A stretch of DNA of 64,000 nucleotides from Polynucleobacter sp. AP-Latsch-80-C2 (GCF_018882185.1 NZ_JACVOY010000008.1:1-64000), one strand, 5' to 3'; shown: positions 9,008 to 17,862, counted from the stretch's first letter. The notes: generated by a model not told the origin, from the sequence alone. Program-made: numbers and translations.

Positions 9008-10315
9008 ATGAGCCTACCAATAAAGCTACGTGTGCTCGCTATGAATCACTCCGACACTGTGGGTGGAGCCGCGCGTGCGGCGTATCGAGTGCATAACGCC
9101 GCTAGGCTCTTGGGTGTGGAATCAACGCTTCGCGTAAATCAAAAGACACTACAGGATCCAACAGTGCAAGGCCCTAGAAATAAGTTAGGGCGTTTGTTAG
9201 CTAAGTTTTACTCGGGCATGGGTCAGTTATTAATTAAACCATTCAAAGGTAATCCCGCTATCTATCAATCAATAGGATTGATGCCAACGAGATGGGCTGC
9301 TCGATTAAATTCTTCGAAGAATGACGTCGTGCATATGCATTGGGTTAATGGCGAAATGATTTCCATTGCTGATATTGGCAAAATCAATAAGCCCCTTATG
9401 TGGACATTGCATGACATGTGGGGCATCGCTGGTGCTGAGCATTATTGTGAAGATGCTCGAGCACATGATGGATATACAAAAGACAATCGACCAGAAGGTG
9501 AGACGGGTTTTGATCTCAATCGCTGGACCTGGTTGCGCAAAGTAAAGCATTGGAAAAAACCGATCTTGATCACCACGCCCAGCCGCTGGATGGCAGAAAA
9601 GATTAGCGAGAGTGCTTTGATGAAAGACTGGCCAGTGATGGCCATTGCAAATCCGATTGATACAGAATTTTGGCGCCCAATAGATCAGTCAATTGCGAGA
9701 GAAGAGCTAGGCCTTCCGCAAAATGTACCATTGATCTTGTTTGGTGCCACTGGCGGTGCCTCCGATCCTCGCAAAGGCTTTGATTTGTTTCTGGATGCAT
9801 TGCCCTTGCTGCAAAAAAGCATGACTTCTCAAGGCATGAGCTCATTAGAGATAGTGGTTTTTGGTCAGGATGCTCCCAAGGGTGGATCTGATCTATCTAA
9901 TTTAAATATCCCAACGCATTACATGGGGCATATTAATAATGACCATACCTTGCAGTTGCTCTATAGCGCTGCTGATGTGATGGTGGTTCCTTCCCGTCAA
10001 GAAACCTTTGGCCAAACCGCAAGTGAGGCCTTGGCTTGTGGGTGTCCGGTGGCAGCTTTTGGCGCAACTGGCTTACTAGATGTGGTGGATCACCTCAATT
10101 GTGGATATCTAGCAAAACCTTATGATCCCCAGGACCTGGCAACAGGTATTGAGTGGCTGATTCGCTCACAGCGGGATGAAAAGAATGCAGGATGCCTCAA
10201 TGAGTCATCTTTACGCCTTGCTGCTAGACAGCATGCGGTAGATCACTTTAGCTACCCCGTGATTGCCAAGCAATATATTGCCGCATATCAATACGCTATC
10301 AAAATGCGTTCATAA
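9008..10315 (+). CDS. GT4-family glycosyltransferase
   Basis: The 435-residue protein has the GT-B fold. The N-terminal domain opens with a glycine-rich loop (HSDTVGGAARAAYR). The C-terminal domain shows VPSRQETFGQTASEALACG, the GT4 EX7E motif contacting the nucleotide sugar, then a GLLDVV loop. It is a retaining transferase that should work at the cytoplasmic membrane face, adding a hexose or similar sugar to the growing chain. No signal peptide or membrane helix is visible. It is 12 bp after the preceding GT gene and 38 bp before the GT32-like gene. The donor cannot be read from the sequence. Confidence 0.85.
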   Translation: MSLPIKLRVLAMNHSDTVGGAARAAYRVHNAARLLGVESTLRVNQKTLQDPTVQGPRNKLGRLLAKFYSGMGQLLIKPFKGNPAIYQSIGLMPTRWAARLNSSKNDVVHMHWVNGEMISIADIGKINKPLMWTLHDMWGIAGAEHYCEDARAHDGYTKDNRPEGETGFDLNRWTWLRKVKHWKKPILITTPSRWMAEKISESALMKDWPVMAIANPIDTEFWRPIDQSIAREELGLPQNVPLILFGATGGASDPRKGFDLFLDALPLLQKSMTSQGMSSLEIVVFGQDAPKGGSDLSNLNIPTHYMGHINNDHTLQLLYSAADVMVVPSRQETFGQTASEALACGCPVAAFGATGLLDVVDHLNCGYLAKPYDPQDLATGIEWLIRSQRDEKNAGCLNESSLRLAARQHAVDHFSYPVIAKQYIAAYQYAIKMRS

Positions 10316-10353
10316 TTTGGTTTATTGTTAATCGATAAAAACGAATACGGAAT

Positions 10354-11169
10354 TTGAGAATGCTATCAACCATCAAGAAGCAAATATTGATGATCGGCGA
10401 AAAGCCGATGCAGACTCTGTCTGATCGTAAAGCAACTACCCAAACCCATTTACAAAATATTCCCCCGGTCGTTTACCAAACTTGGGAAGTCAATTATTTT
10501 GGCAAGACCCATTTCGCCGAGATTGAAAAGTTTCGTGATCTCAACCCTGACCTCAGTTTTGAATTATTCGCTAAAGAAAAATTAGAAGCTTATATGGAAG
10601 AGGTATGGGGCAATCATCCGATTTACCCGATCTTCCAAAAATCGAAGTTTGGCCCGATGTTTGCGGACATCTTCCGCTATTGCATCTTGCTTGAACGCGG
10701 CGGCTTTTACTTTGACATTAGTAAGGGCTGTTCTGTATCGGTTTCATCCCTCTGTGCGGCGAACTCTACTGGCTTAATTTCTTATGAGGCACATGATTGT
10801 GTTGTGATCCCGAATATTAAGGCGATTGAGCGCATGACCCATCCTGAGAAATATATTCTGCAGTGGGGCATCGGTTTTGCTAAAGGCCATCCCATCTTGC
10901 AAAAGCTGATTGAAAATATCTGCGAGTACTACCCTTATTTCAAAGGGAAGTCATTTGCCATTCCCAAGAATGCCATCCTGAGCTTGACTGGCCCCGGCAT
11001 GTTTACCAAAACGATTCGTGAGTTCTTTAATGAAGCTGCAGATGAAAATCTGACTCAAGCCGGAATTGATTTCAATGGATCTGGAATCTATAGCCTCAAA
11101 GGCTCTTGGGTGCGCTATGCAACGGTACCCGCTTACACCACTGCAAACTCAACAATTATTGTTGATTAA
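10354..11169 (+). CDS. GT32-like glycosyltransferase (OCH1/capsule family) with altered DxD
   Basis: The 271-residue protein matches the GT32/capsular glycosyltransferase pattern: IPPVVYQTWEV near the N-terminus, FADIFRYCILLERGG, then FYFDISKG. In this family the sugar-binding DxD usually follows the GG. Here it reads D121-I-S123, so the second acidic residue is serine. The enzyme could use a nearby acidic residue or be weakened. It closes the three-gene glycosyltransferase run and ends 5 bp before the convergent GT2 gene. Acceptor and donor are unknown; the family call is fairly sure, activity less so. Confidence 0.7.
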   Translation: MRMLSTIKKQILMIGEKPMQTLSDRKATTQTHLQNIPPVVYQTWEVNYFGKTHFAEIEKFRDLNPDLSFELFAKEKLEAYMEEVWGNHPIYPIFQKSKFGPMFADIFRYCILLERGGFYFDISKGCSVSVSSLCAANSTGLISYEAHDCVVIPNIKAIERMTHPEKYILQWGIGFAKGHPILQKLIENICEYYPYFKGKSFAIPKNAILSLTGPGMFTKTIREFFNEAADENLTQAGIDFNGSGIYSLKGSWVRYATVPAYTTANSTIIVD

Positions 11170-11174
11170 ATAAA

Positions 11175-12119
11175 TTACGCTTTGCTGGAGTAGCGTTTTC
11201 TGATGAGATAGAGTGGACGTTGTTTGGATTCAAAATAAATACGTCCAATGTATTCGCCAAGCACGCCAAGGCAGATGAGTTGTAAGCTGCCAAAAAATAG
11301 AATAACTACTAAGAGCGAGGCGTAGCCAGGAACATCAATACCAAATACCAAGGTTTTGATAATTACAAGCACTGCATAACAAAACGCAAAGAGCGCGCCA
11401 ATTCCGCCCACATAAGTCCATACCTTAAGCGGTACTAAGCTAAAGCTGGTGATGCCTTCAATTGCAAAGTTCCAAAGCTTCCATCCTGAGAATTTACTAT
11501 CGCCAACCAATCGAGCATCTCGAACGTATTCAACAGTAGCAGTCTTAAATCCTACCCAGGCGAATAAACCCTTCATAAAGCGCTGGCGCTCCGGCAATTG
11601 CTTGAGTGCATCTACAACTACTCTATCCATTAAGCGAAAGTCACCCACGTTTTCTGGGATTTGCAAACCAGATAGTGTGTTGTGTAAGCGATAGAACATT
11701 AAGGCCGTTGTTCTCTTTGCATAAGAGTCGGTAGAGCGGTCTACACGTTTGGCCAAAACTACCTCAGCACCTTCTTGCCATTTTTTGAGCATTTCGGCGA
11801 TGAGGGCAGGGGGATCTTGTAGGTCAGCATCAATAGGAATGACGCAGTCACCAGAAGTGGCATCAATTCCTGCAGTCATTGCTGGTTCTTTGCCGAAATT
11901 ACGGGAGAACTCTAAAACCGTGACTCGAGGATCTGTCTTTGAAATCGCAATCAGCTGCTCTAGGGTGTTATCTCGGCTGCCGTCGTCTACGCAGACGATC
12001 TCAAAATCAAAGTCAGGCAACTTTTCCATAGTCTGGGCCATCACTTGGTAAAAGTGCTTTACGCCTCCCCCTTCGTTGAAGAAGGGGGTAACTATGGAAA
12101 CTAAAGGGCGTTGGGCCAT
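11175..12119 (-). CDS. Polyprenyl-phosphate glycosyltransferase (GtrB/ArnC-like GT2)
   Basis: The 314-residue protein starts with the GT2 strand VSIVTPFFNEGGGV, then CVDDGSRDNT and the catalytic-region DADLQDPP. The central RFMKGLFAWVGF segment is typical of GtrB/DPM1-type enzymes. Two hydrophobic helices lie at the C-terminus (about 230-255 and 265-290). The family transfers a sugar from a nucleotide donor to undecaprenyl phosphate at the cytoplasmic face. The product would feed the GT-C-like membrane transferases at the left of the locus. It is convergent with the GT32-like gene (5-bp gap) and divergent from the HAD-UbiA gene. Confidence 0.85.
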   Translation of the reverse strand: MAQRPLVSIVTPFFNEGGGVKHFYQVMAQTMEKLPDFDFEIVCVDDGSRDNTLEQLIAISKTDPRVTVLEFSRNFGKEPAMTAGIDATSGDCVIPIDADLQDPPALIAEMLKKWQEGAEVVLAKRVDRSTDSYAKRTTALMFYRLHNTLSGLQIPENVGDFRLMDRVVVDALKQLPERQRFMKGLFAWVGFKTATVEYVRDARLVGDSKFSGWKLWNFAIEGITSFSLVPLKVWTYVGGIGALFAFCYAVLVIIKTLVFGIDVPGYASLLVVILFFGSLQLICLGVLGEYIGRIYFESKQRPLYLIRKRYSSKA

Positions 12120-12288
12120 GTCTTTGATTTAATTAGGGTATCAGTGGCATTTTAAGCCAATTTATTCGTTATATTAGTTTGAATTGAGGATAATGAGGCC
12201 AAAAGAAGACTGAGGCCCTGGGGTAGTTAACCTGGAAATCCGGATTATTTAGAGTAAATCGTAAGCAAAACGGCGAAAGAGCATTTTT
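12120..12288. promoter_or_regulatory. Divergent intergenic region with short repeats
   Basis: This 169-bp gap drives the GT2 gene leftward and the HAD-UbiA/DprE1/DprE2 genes rightward. It contains a direct repeat of TGAGGCC (near 12193 and 12211) and a 10-bp perfect palindrome AATCCGGATT at 12237-12246. A GATAAT at 12189-12194 could be a -10 element, but its -35 partner is poor. Confidence 0.35.
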
Positions 12289-13722
12289 ATGGTGTCTCAA
12301 ATTAATCCCATAGTGGTTGATTTAGATGGAACCTTGATTAAAACGGACATGTTGTTTGAGTCTGCCAATCAATTTATTACCGAGAACCCACTGCGTTTTT
12401 GGCAACCATTCGTATGGTTGATGCGCGGCCGTCCCTACCTCAAAGAGCAGCTTGCTCAGCGCTACCGTTTTGATGCCGCCAATCTTCCCTATAACGAAGA
12501 GGTGGTTACTTGGCTTCGTTCTGAAGCAAGCAAAGGCACTCCAATTTATTTAGCTACAGCTAGCAATAAAGTGATTGCGGATGCCGTAGCCTCTCATCTG
12601 AAATTATTTACTGGCGTGTTTGCGAGTGAAGGTGATGTGAATCTCAAGGCCAGTCGCAAGCGTGATCGCCTAATTGCGGAGTTTGGTGAAAAGCAATTTG
12701 ATTACGTTGGGAATGAAGGTGATGACTTGGCTGTTTGGGAAAAGTCAAAAAATTCTCATGTGGTCAGTAACTCAAGCGCGCTGTTATCTAAAGTCGACAG
12801 CCTTGGCAATAAATGCAAAGTATTTACATCGCAGGAGGGTGGATTAAAAGCTTTAGTGAAGGCGATGCGCTTACATCAATGGATTAAAAATCTTTTAGTC
12901 TTTGTGCCACTCTTGGGTGCTCATCAAATTAGTAATACGCCAGCGCTTATTGAGGCTGTTTTAGCATTCATCTCCTTTGGCCTGTGCGCCTCATCCGTTT
13001 ACTTATTAAACGATCTAGTCGATATTGAGAATGATCGCCAGCATGCACGCAAAAAGGCGAGACCCTTTGCTGCTGGCAGACTAAGTCTACTGACCGGTTG
13101 GTTGCTTTGGCCCGTTTTGACCATCAGCGCATTCGCATTAGCTTGGATAACTCTACCTGCTACATTTACTGGTGTCTTATTGGTTTATTTTGCCGTGACG
13201 TTGGCGTATTCATTCTCATTAAAGCGCTTCGCTATTTTGGATGTATTGGTACTCGCTGGTTTGTATACGATTCGCATCGTTGCGGGCGCTGTAGCAACGA
13301 GCATTCCATTGTCATTTTGGTTGCTGACTTTCTCGATGTTCATTTTCTTGAGCTTGGCGTTCATGAAGCGTTATAGCGAACTCAAGTCTGTTAAGGATGC
13401 TGGCCAGGAAGGGAAATTGCCTGGCCGCGGATATGCAGTAGATGATCTTGAAGCAGTGTCTGCGATGGGCGTGGTTTCAGGATACTTATCTATCTTAGTT
13501 TTGGCTTTATATATTCAAGATAGCTATACCGCAGTCCTGTATCGCACTCCCCAGATTATTTGGCTAGCGTGCCCATTAATGTTGTATTGGGTATCACGCA
13601 CTTGGTTGATTACCCACCGTGGCGCCATGAACGATGACCCTGTGATGTTTGCCATCAAGGATCGCGTCAGTCATTTAGTTGCTTTGTGCTTTGTCCTCAT
13701 CTTTATTTTGGCTGCTATCTAA
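12289..13722 (+). CDS. HAD phosphatase-UbiA fusion: polyprenyl-phosphate phosphoribosyltransferase-like
   Basis: The 477-residue protein joins two enzymes. Residues 1 to about 185 are a HAD domain with nucleophile motif VVDLDGTL, then LATASNK, a conserved lysine and GNEGDD. Residues about 190-477 are a UbiA membrane domain with eight or nine helices, the motif NDLVDIENDRQHARKKARP and a second motif SFSLKRFAILDVLVLAG. The UbiA half matches decaprenyl-phosphate 5-phosphoribosyltransferase. The HAD half could remove the 5-phosphate, the step done by a separate phosphatase in mycobacteria. It lies directly against the DprE1-like gene with no spacing (stop then ATG), which supports one pathway. 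Family assignment is firm; the PRPP substrate is inferred from context. Confidence 0.85.
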   Translation: MVSQINPIVVDLDGTLIKTDMLFESANQFITENPLRFWQPFVWLMRGRPYLKEQLAQRYRFDAANLPYNEEVVTWLRSEASKGTPIYLATASNKVIADAVASHLKLFTGVFASEGDVNLKASRKRDRLIAEFGEKQFDYVGNEGDDLAVWEKSKNSHVVSNSSALLSKVDSLGNKCKVFTSQEGGLKALVKAMRLHQWIKNLLVFVPLLGAHQISNTPALIEAVLAFISFGLCASSVYLLNDLVDIENDRQHARKKARPFAAGRLSLLTGWLLWPVLTISAFALAWITLPATFTGVLLVYFAVTLAYSFSLKRFAILDVLVLAGLYTIRIVAGAVATSIPLSFWLLTFSMFIFLSLAFMKRYSELKSVKDAGQEGKLPGRGYAVDDLEAVSAMGVVSGYLSILVLALYIQDSYTAVLYRTPQIIWLACPLMLYWVSRTWLITHRGAMNDDPVMFAIKDRVSHLVALCFVLIFILAAI

Positions 13723-15024
13723 ATGGAAATATCTGGCTGGGGTCGTTATCCCAAGATTGACGCCGTAGTAGTACTGCCCCAAACGGCAACGGAGTGTTCT
13801 ACCTTTTTGTCGAATACTGGTGGGTTGATTCCTCGTGGCTTAGGCCGCAGTTACGGCGACAGTAGCCTTGCCTCTCAGGTTTTAGAAACCAATGGAATGC
13901 AGTACTTCCAAGAATTTGACTCTGAAACTGGCGTGCTTGCTTGTGATGCTGGCGTTTCTCTCTATGAAATTCTGAATGTCTTTGTGCCTCAGGGATGGTT
14001 TCTGCCAGTAACTCCCGGCACGCGGTTCGTAACAGTTGGTGGCGCTATTGCTAGCGATGTCCATGGCAAGAATCATCACATTGATGGAACCTTTTGCGAA
14101 CACGTCATCTCTTTTGATATTGCGCTAGGTAATGGTGAGATCGTTACAGCGAGCTCAATGCAAAACCCAGACCTCTTTCATGCGACCTGTGGGGGAATGG
14201 GATTAACAGGCGTCATTATCTCTGCCCGTATTCGACTCAAGCCGATTACTTCTAGTGAAATTCTGGAGACGACGATCAAGGCTCCCAATTTAGATGCAGT
14301 ACTCGACGGATTTGAAAAGTACATTGGAAGCACTTACTCGGTTGCGTGGATTGATTGCTTGGCAAAAGGCGCTGATTTAGGGCGCTCATTATTAATGATT
14401 GGTGAGCATGCCACTGATGGTGGATTAAAAGTGGCAAGCAAGAAACCCATCACTATCCCAATGGATGCCCCTACTCAATTACTAAACCCGCTTTCGATTA
14501 AAGCCTTTAATACGCTTTACTACGGCAAGGTGTTACAACCTGAGCAATCGCGCCGCACATCATTTGAGACTTACTTCTATCCCTTGGATCAAATGCTGCA
14601 CTGGAATCGCTTGTACGGCAAACCAGGGTTCTTGCAATATCAGTTTGTTATTCCGACGGCTACTGGGCGCGAAGGAATGCGCCGCATCTTAGAAGAAATC
14701 ACTGAATCAGGGCAGGGCTCATTCTTGGCGGTGCTCAAAGCCTTTGGAAAACAAAACGAAAATTACCTGTCCTTTCCTGTTGAGGGATATACCTTGGCAT
14801 TGGATTTCAAGGTCACACCAAGTATTTTCAAATTGCTCGATCGTTTAGATGAATTAGTTTTGCAATACGGCGGTCGCTTGTATTTGGCAAAAGATGCTCG
14901 CATGACTGAGCAGACCTTTAAAGTAAGCTATCCTCGCTGGCAAGAGTTTGAGGCTGTGAGAAGCAAATATCATGCAATTGGAAAATTCGCCTCATTGCAA
15001 TCTACACGCCTGGGTCTAGCTTAG
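13723..15024 (+). CDS. dprE1: FAD-dependent DprE1-like decaprenylphosphoryl-ribose 2-oxidase
   Basis: The 433-residue protein is a vanillyl-alcohol-oxidase-fold flavoprotein. Visible landmarks are PRGLGRSYGDSSL, ASDVHGKNHHIDGTF (H114-G115-K116, matching H132-G133-K134 of mycobacterial DprE1 as I recall it) and YLAKDARMTEQTF (K390, matching K418). DprE1 oxidises the 2-hydroxyl of polyprenyl-phosphoryl-ribose to a keto group, and DprE2 then reduces it to the arabinose epimer. At the position of the mycobacterial benzothiazinone-reactive cysteine (C387) this protein has alanine (A359, in GYTLALDF). The gene begins on the base after the preceding stop and is followed 55 bp later by the DprE2-like gene. 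Confidence 0.88.
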   Translation: MEISGWGRYPKIDAVVVLPQTATECSTFLSNTGGLIPRGLGRSYGDSSLASQVLETNGMQYFQEFDSETGVLACDAGVSLYEILNVFVPQGWFLPVTPGTRFVTVGGAIASDVHGKNHHIDGTFCEHVISFDIALGNGEIVTASSMQNPDLFHATCGGMGLTGVIISARIRLKPITSSEILETTIKAPNLDAVLDGFEKYIGSTYSVAWIDCLAKGADLGRSLLMIGEHATDGGLKVASKKPITIPMDAPTQLLNPLSIKAFNTLYYGKVLQPEQSRRTSFETYFYPLDQMLHWNRLYGKPGFLQYQFVIPTATGREGMRRILEEITESGQGSFLAVLKAFGKQNENYLSFPVEGYTLALDFKVTPSIFKLLDRLDELVLQYGGRLYLAKDARMTEQTFKVSYPRWQEFEAVRSKYHAIGKFASLQSTRLGLA

Positions 15025-15079
15025 AGCTTACTTAGTCCAAGCATAAAAAAATTAATTAAATAAAGATACACAGAAAGAA

Positions 15080-15826
15080 ATGATGAAAAGAATTGTGATT
15101 GTTGGAGCTACTTCAGGTATTGCAAAAGAATGCGCTCGCATTTGGGTAAAAGAGTCTGCGGTGGATTTAACGCTCGTAGTTCGGGATGTTGCGCGTGCAC
15201 AGCCATTGATCGCTGATCTGCAAGTTCGCAGCCCTCACTCCAAGATTGAAGCCATTGCTGTTGACTTTAATGACGCTACTGCCATTCATAATCTAGTAGA
15301 GGTGGTTTATCACAGCAGAACCATTGATAACGTTCTGATTGCCCATGGCACTTTGCCAGATCAGACCGATTGCGAACAAGATCTCAATCTTTGTAAAGAA
15401 ACTTTAGAGATCAATGGTGTTTCACCATGCTTGTTTGCCGAGGCTTTTGCCGGTGTCATGCAAAACCAAGGTAAAGGCAATATCGCCATTATTGGTTCTG
15501 TTGCGGGTGATCGTGGTCGTAAATCCAATTACATCTACGGAGCCGCTAAGGGCTTAGTCTCACGCTATGCCCAAGGCATGCAGCATCGCTTCGCTAATAA
15601 CCGCCTCAAGATCACTTTAATCAAGCCGGGCCCAACCGCAACACCAATGACCGAAAAGATGCGTGCCAAAGGTATGAAAATGGCGCCTGCGGATTTGGTG
15701 GCAAAAGAGATCGTGGAAGGTATTGCTAAGGGTAAGAGCGTGATTTACACGCCAAAGAAATGGCAAATCATTATGTTGATCATTCAGCATCTGCCAAGCT
15801 TTGTTTTTAATAAGCTCAATATCTAG
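15080..15826 (+). CDS. dprE2: SDR-family DprE2-like keto-ribose reductase
   Basis: The 248-residue protein is a classical short-chain dehydrogenase. The nucleotide-binding loop is VGATSGIAKECARIW near the N-terminus, followed by a VDFND motif, IAHGT in place of NNAG, a catalytic serine in IIGSVAGDRG, and Y-x3-K in YGAAKG. The family reduces a 2-keto intermediate to polyprenyl-phosphoryl-arabinose using NAD(P)H. Its position after the HAD-UbiA and DprE1-like genes, in the order synthase, oxidase, reductase, is the main reason for the specific name. By sequence alone it would be an unspecified SDR. Confidence 0.82.
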   Translation: MMKRIVIVGATSGIAKECARIWVKESAVDLTLVVRDVARAQPLIADLQVRSPHSKIEAIAVDFNDATAIHNLVEVVYHSRTIDNVLIAHGTLPDQTDCEQDLNLCKETLEINGVSPCLFAEAFAGVMQNQGKGNIAIIGSVAGDRGRKSNYIYGAAKGLVSRYAQGMQHRFANNRLKITLIKPGPTATPMTEKMRAKGMKMAPADLVAKEIVEGIAKGKSVIYTPKKWQIIMLIIQHLPSFVFNKLNI

Positions 15827-15867
15827 GCTAGCTAAAAAGATGGGCTGCTCAACAGGGGTGCTGTAGA

Positions 15868-17802
15868 TTGGCTACGTATCGTCCGGATATAGATGGTCTT
15901 CGCGCGGTTGCTGTTTTGGCGGTCTTGGCGTTCCATGCGCTGCCATCAGTATTGCCAGGTGGATTTGTCGGTGTGGATATCTTTTTTGTAATCTCTGGAT
16001 ATCTTATTTCATCGATATTGTTGAGCAGCCTTCAGCAACAGAGTTTCAGTCTTCTCGATTTTTACTCCCGCCGTATTCGTAGGATATTCCCTGCTTTAAT
16101 CACCGTCTTCATCGCCAGTTTTGCGATGGCTTGGTATTTCTTCTACGCAGATGAGTTCATTAATCTGGGTAGGCACATGATTTCAAGCGCTGCCTTTATC
16201 CAGAACTGGATGCTGGCAAGTGAAAGCGGTTATTTCGATACCTCCGCTGAGATCAAGCCCTTCTTACATCTCTGGTCGCTTGGGGTGGAAGAGCAGTTCT
16301 ACATCCTTTGGCCTTTGCTGCTGTGGGGCGCGTGGAAGCTGCGTCTGAACCTGCTGAAGCTAACGATCATTTGCTTAGCAGCCTCTTTTGCATGGAATAT
16401 TTATGAGCTGTATGTTGCTCAGAGCACGATTGCATTTTATCTACCCCAGGTACGCTTTTGGGAGCTTCTCATTGGCGCAGTGCTTGCTTATGTCCATTTA
16501 AATCCGTCTACTGCATCCTCGGACACTTCACTTGGTTTGGTGAATGAGAATGTTCGCTCATTTGCAGGGGCAACTCTTTTGCTTCTGAGTTTCTTCTTTA
16601 TCAATAGTCAAAAGGTATTTCCAGGATTTTGGGCGATCCTGCCTACACTGGGAGCCGTCTTATTAATTTCTGCCGGTCCTAATGCGATTCTGAATCGCAC
16701 TGTTTTGTCTAATAAGGTAGCGGTTTGGTTTGGAAAAATTAGTTATCCGCTGTATTTATGGCACTGGGTCTTACTGGTATACCTACGCATACTTGAACCT
16801 GATTTATTTGCCAAGGCGAAATTCCGTCTATTGGCCCTAGCCTTAGCAGTAATGCTTTCGTGGCTGACTTATCGCTTCATCGAAAAGCCTTTGCGTTTTG
16901 GCGCCTACGGAAAGCAAAAAACTTGGTTCCTCATTGCGGCCATGATCGGCATCATCTTCCTTGGCCGCGAAATTCAGAATCAAAGTGGCATGGGGTATCG
17001 CTTTACTGCCAGCGCTGCCTACCTAGGTGGCGACTTCCAGACACAAATGCGTAAGAACCTAGAGGATGACTATCAGCAAAACTCAGCTGCGTGTGATTTT
17101 TCTCAACCTGAGAAAAAAACCAATCAACCTAAGGCTGATATTGCGAAGTCTTGCTATGAGGTAGATTCCAAAAAGCAAGCTGTGTTTTTATGGGGCGACT
17201 CTCATGCACAAATGTTGGGTTATGGTCTCAGAAAAAATTTACCAGCAGATTGGCAATTACTTCAAGTAGCCAGCGTAGGTTGTAAGCCGAATCCAATGCA
17301 AGCAGAAGATTCCAATGCAAGTTATTGCGAACGATCTAACTATGTAGCTTTAGAGGCTATTAAGAAAACTCATCCCAAAACAGTAGTCCTTGCCCAAAGC
17401 ACGGCATGGAAGTTACCGGAGGTGGAATCATTAAGTGCCACCTTGAAAAAGTTAGGCGTACAAAGAATTGTTTTCGTGGGTCAAAGTCCTGAGTGGTCCG
17501 ATGCCTTACCTACACTCATGATGCGCAAACAAGTAGTGGGTATTCCAGAGCGCACAAAGAGTGAACTAGTTCCTGAAACATTGTTAATGAACGAGGGCAC
17601 CAAACAACTCTTTGCAACCCTAACTACTGGCATTGCTTATGTAGATTTGATTGATCTCTTTTGTAATGCTGATGGCTGCCTGGTGTATCTGGGTAACAAC
17701 CCCGTTTCTGGAATGACTTACTTTGATTCCCATCATTTATCGCCAGTGGCATCTGATTATTTGGCTAAAAATAGCCTAGTCAAAGTCATTCTTGGAAAAT
17801 GA
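15868..17802 (+). CDS. AT3-SGNH O-acyltransferase (OafA-like), copy 1
   Basis: The 644-residue protein has an acyltransferase-3 membrane domain (about 1-365, ten or so helices) and a periplasmic SGNH domain (about 400-644). The AT3 part shows YRPDIDGLRAVAVLAVLAFH, GVDIFFVISGYLIS, an RRIRRIFPA loop and HLWSLGVEEQFY. The SGNH part has WGDSHAQ and a late D-x2-H (FDSHHLSP). The family adds acetyl or other acyl groups to O-antigen or other periplasmic glycans. I chose the TTG start at 15868 because AGGGG lies nine bases upstream and it begins right at the conserved domain. It is 41 bp after the DprE2-like gene. The acyl target is unknown. Confidence 0.88.
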   Translation: MATYRPDIDGLRAVAVLAVLAFHALPSVLPGGFVGVDIFFVISGYLISSILLSSLQQQSFSLLDFYSRRIRRIFPALITVFIASFAMAWYFFYADEFINLGRHMISSAAFIQNWMLASESGYFDTSAEIKPFLHLWSLGVEEQFYILWPLLLWGAWKLRLNLLKLTIICLAASFAWNIYELYVAQSTIAFYLPQVRFWELLIGAVLAYVHLNPSTASSDTSLGLVNENVRSFAGATLLLLSFFFINSQKVFPGFWAILPTLGAVLLISAGPNAILNRTVLSNKVAVWFGKISYPLYLWHWVLLVYLRILEPDLFAKAKFRLLALALAVMLSWLTYRFIEKPLRFGAYGKQKTWFLIAAMIGIIFLGREIQNQSGMGYRFTASAAYLGGDFQTQMRKNLEDDYQQNSAACDFSQPEKKTNQPKADIAKSCYEVDSKKQAVFLWGDSHAQMLGYGLRKNLPADWQLLQVASVGCKPNPMQAEDSNASYCERSNYVALEAIKKTHPKTVVLAQSTAWKLPEVESLSATLKKLGVQRIVFVGQSPEWSDALPTLMMRKQVVGIPERTKSELVPETLLMNEGTKQLFATLTTGIAYVDLIDLFCNADGCLVYLGNNPVSGMTYFDSHHLSPVASDYLAKNSLVKVILGK

Positions 17803-17811
17803 GGGCATAAA

Positions 17812-17862
17812 ATGAGTACATCACCAATCATTGAGTCTCAATTTGACCGAGCAAAGCCTTAA
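17812..17862 (+). CDS. Possible 16-codon leader ORF, or ancestral start of the SDR gene
   Basis: An ATG at 17812 sits six bases after a strong GAGGG (17801-17805) and opens a 16-codon frame ending at TAA 17860-17862. It overlaps the start of the SDR gene in another frame. It has the best ribosome site in this junction, whereas the SDR frame begins with a TTG at 17831. It may be a translational-coupling leader, or the remnant of a start disconnected by a one-base indel. Confidence 0.35.
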   Translation: MSTSPIIESQFDRAKP

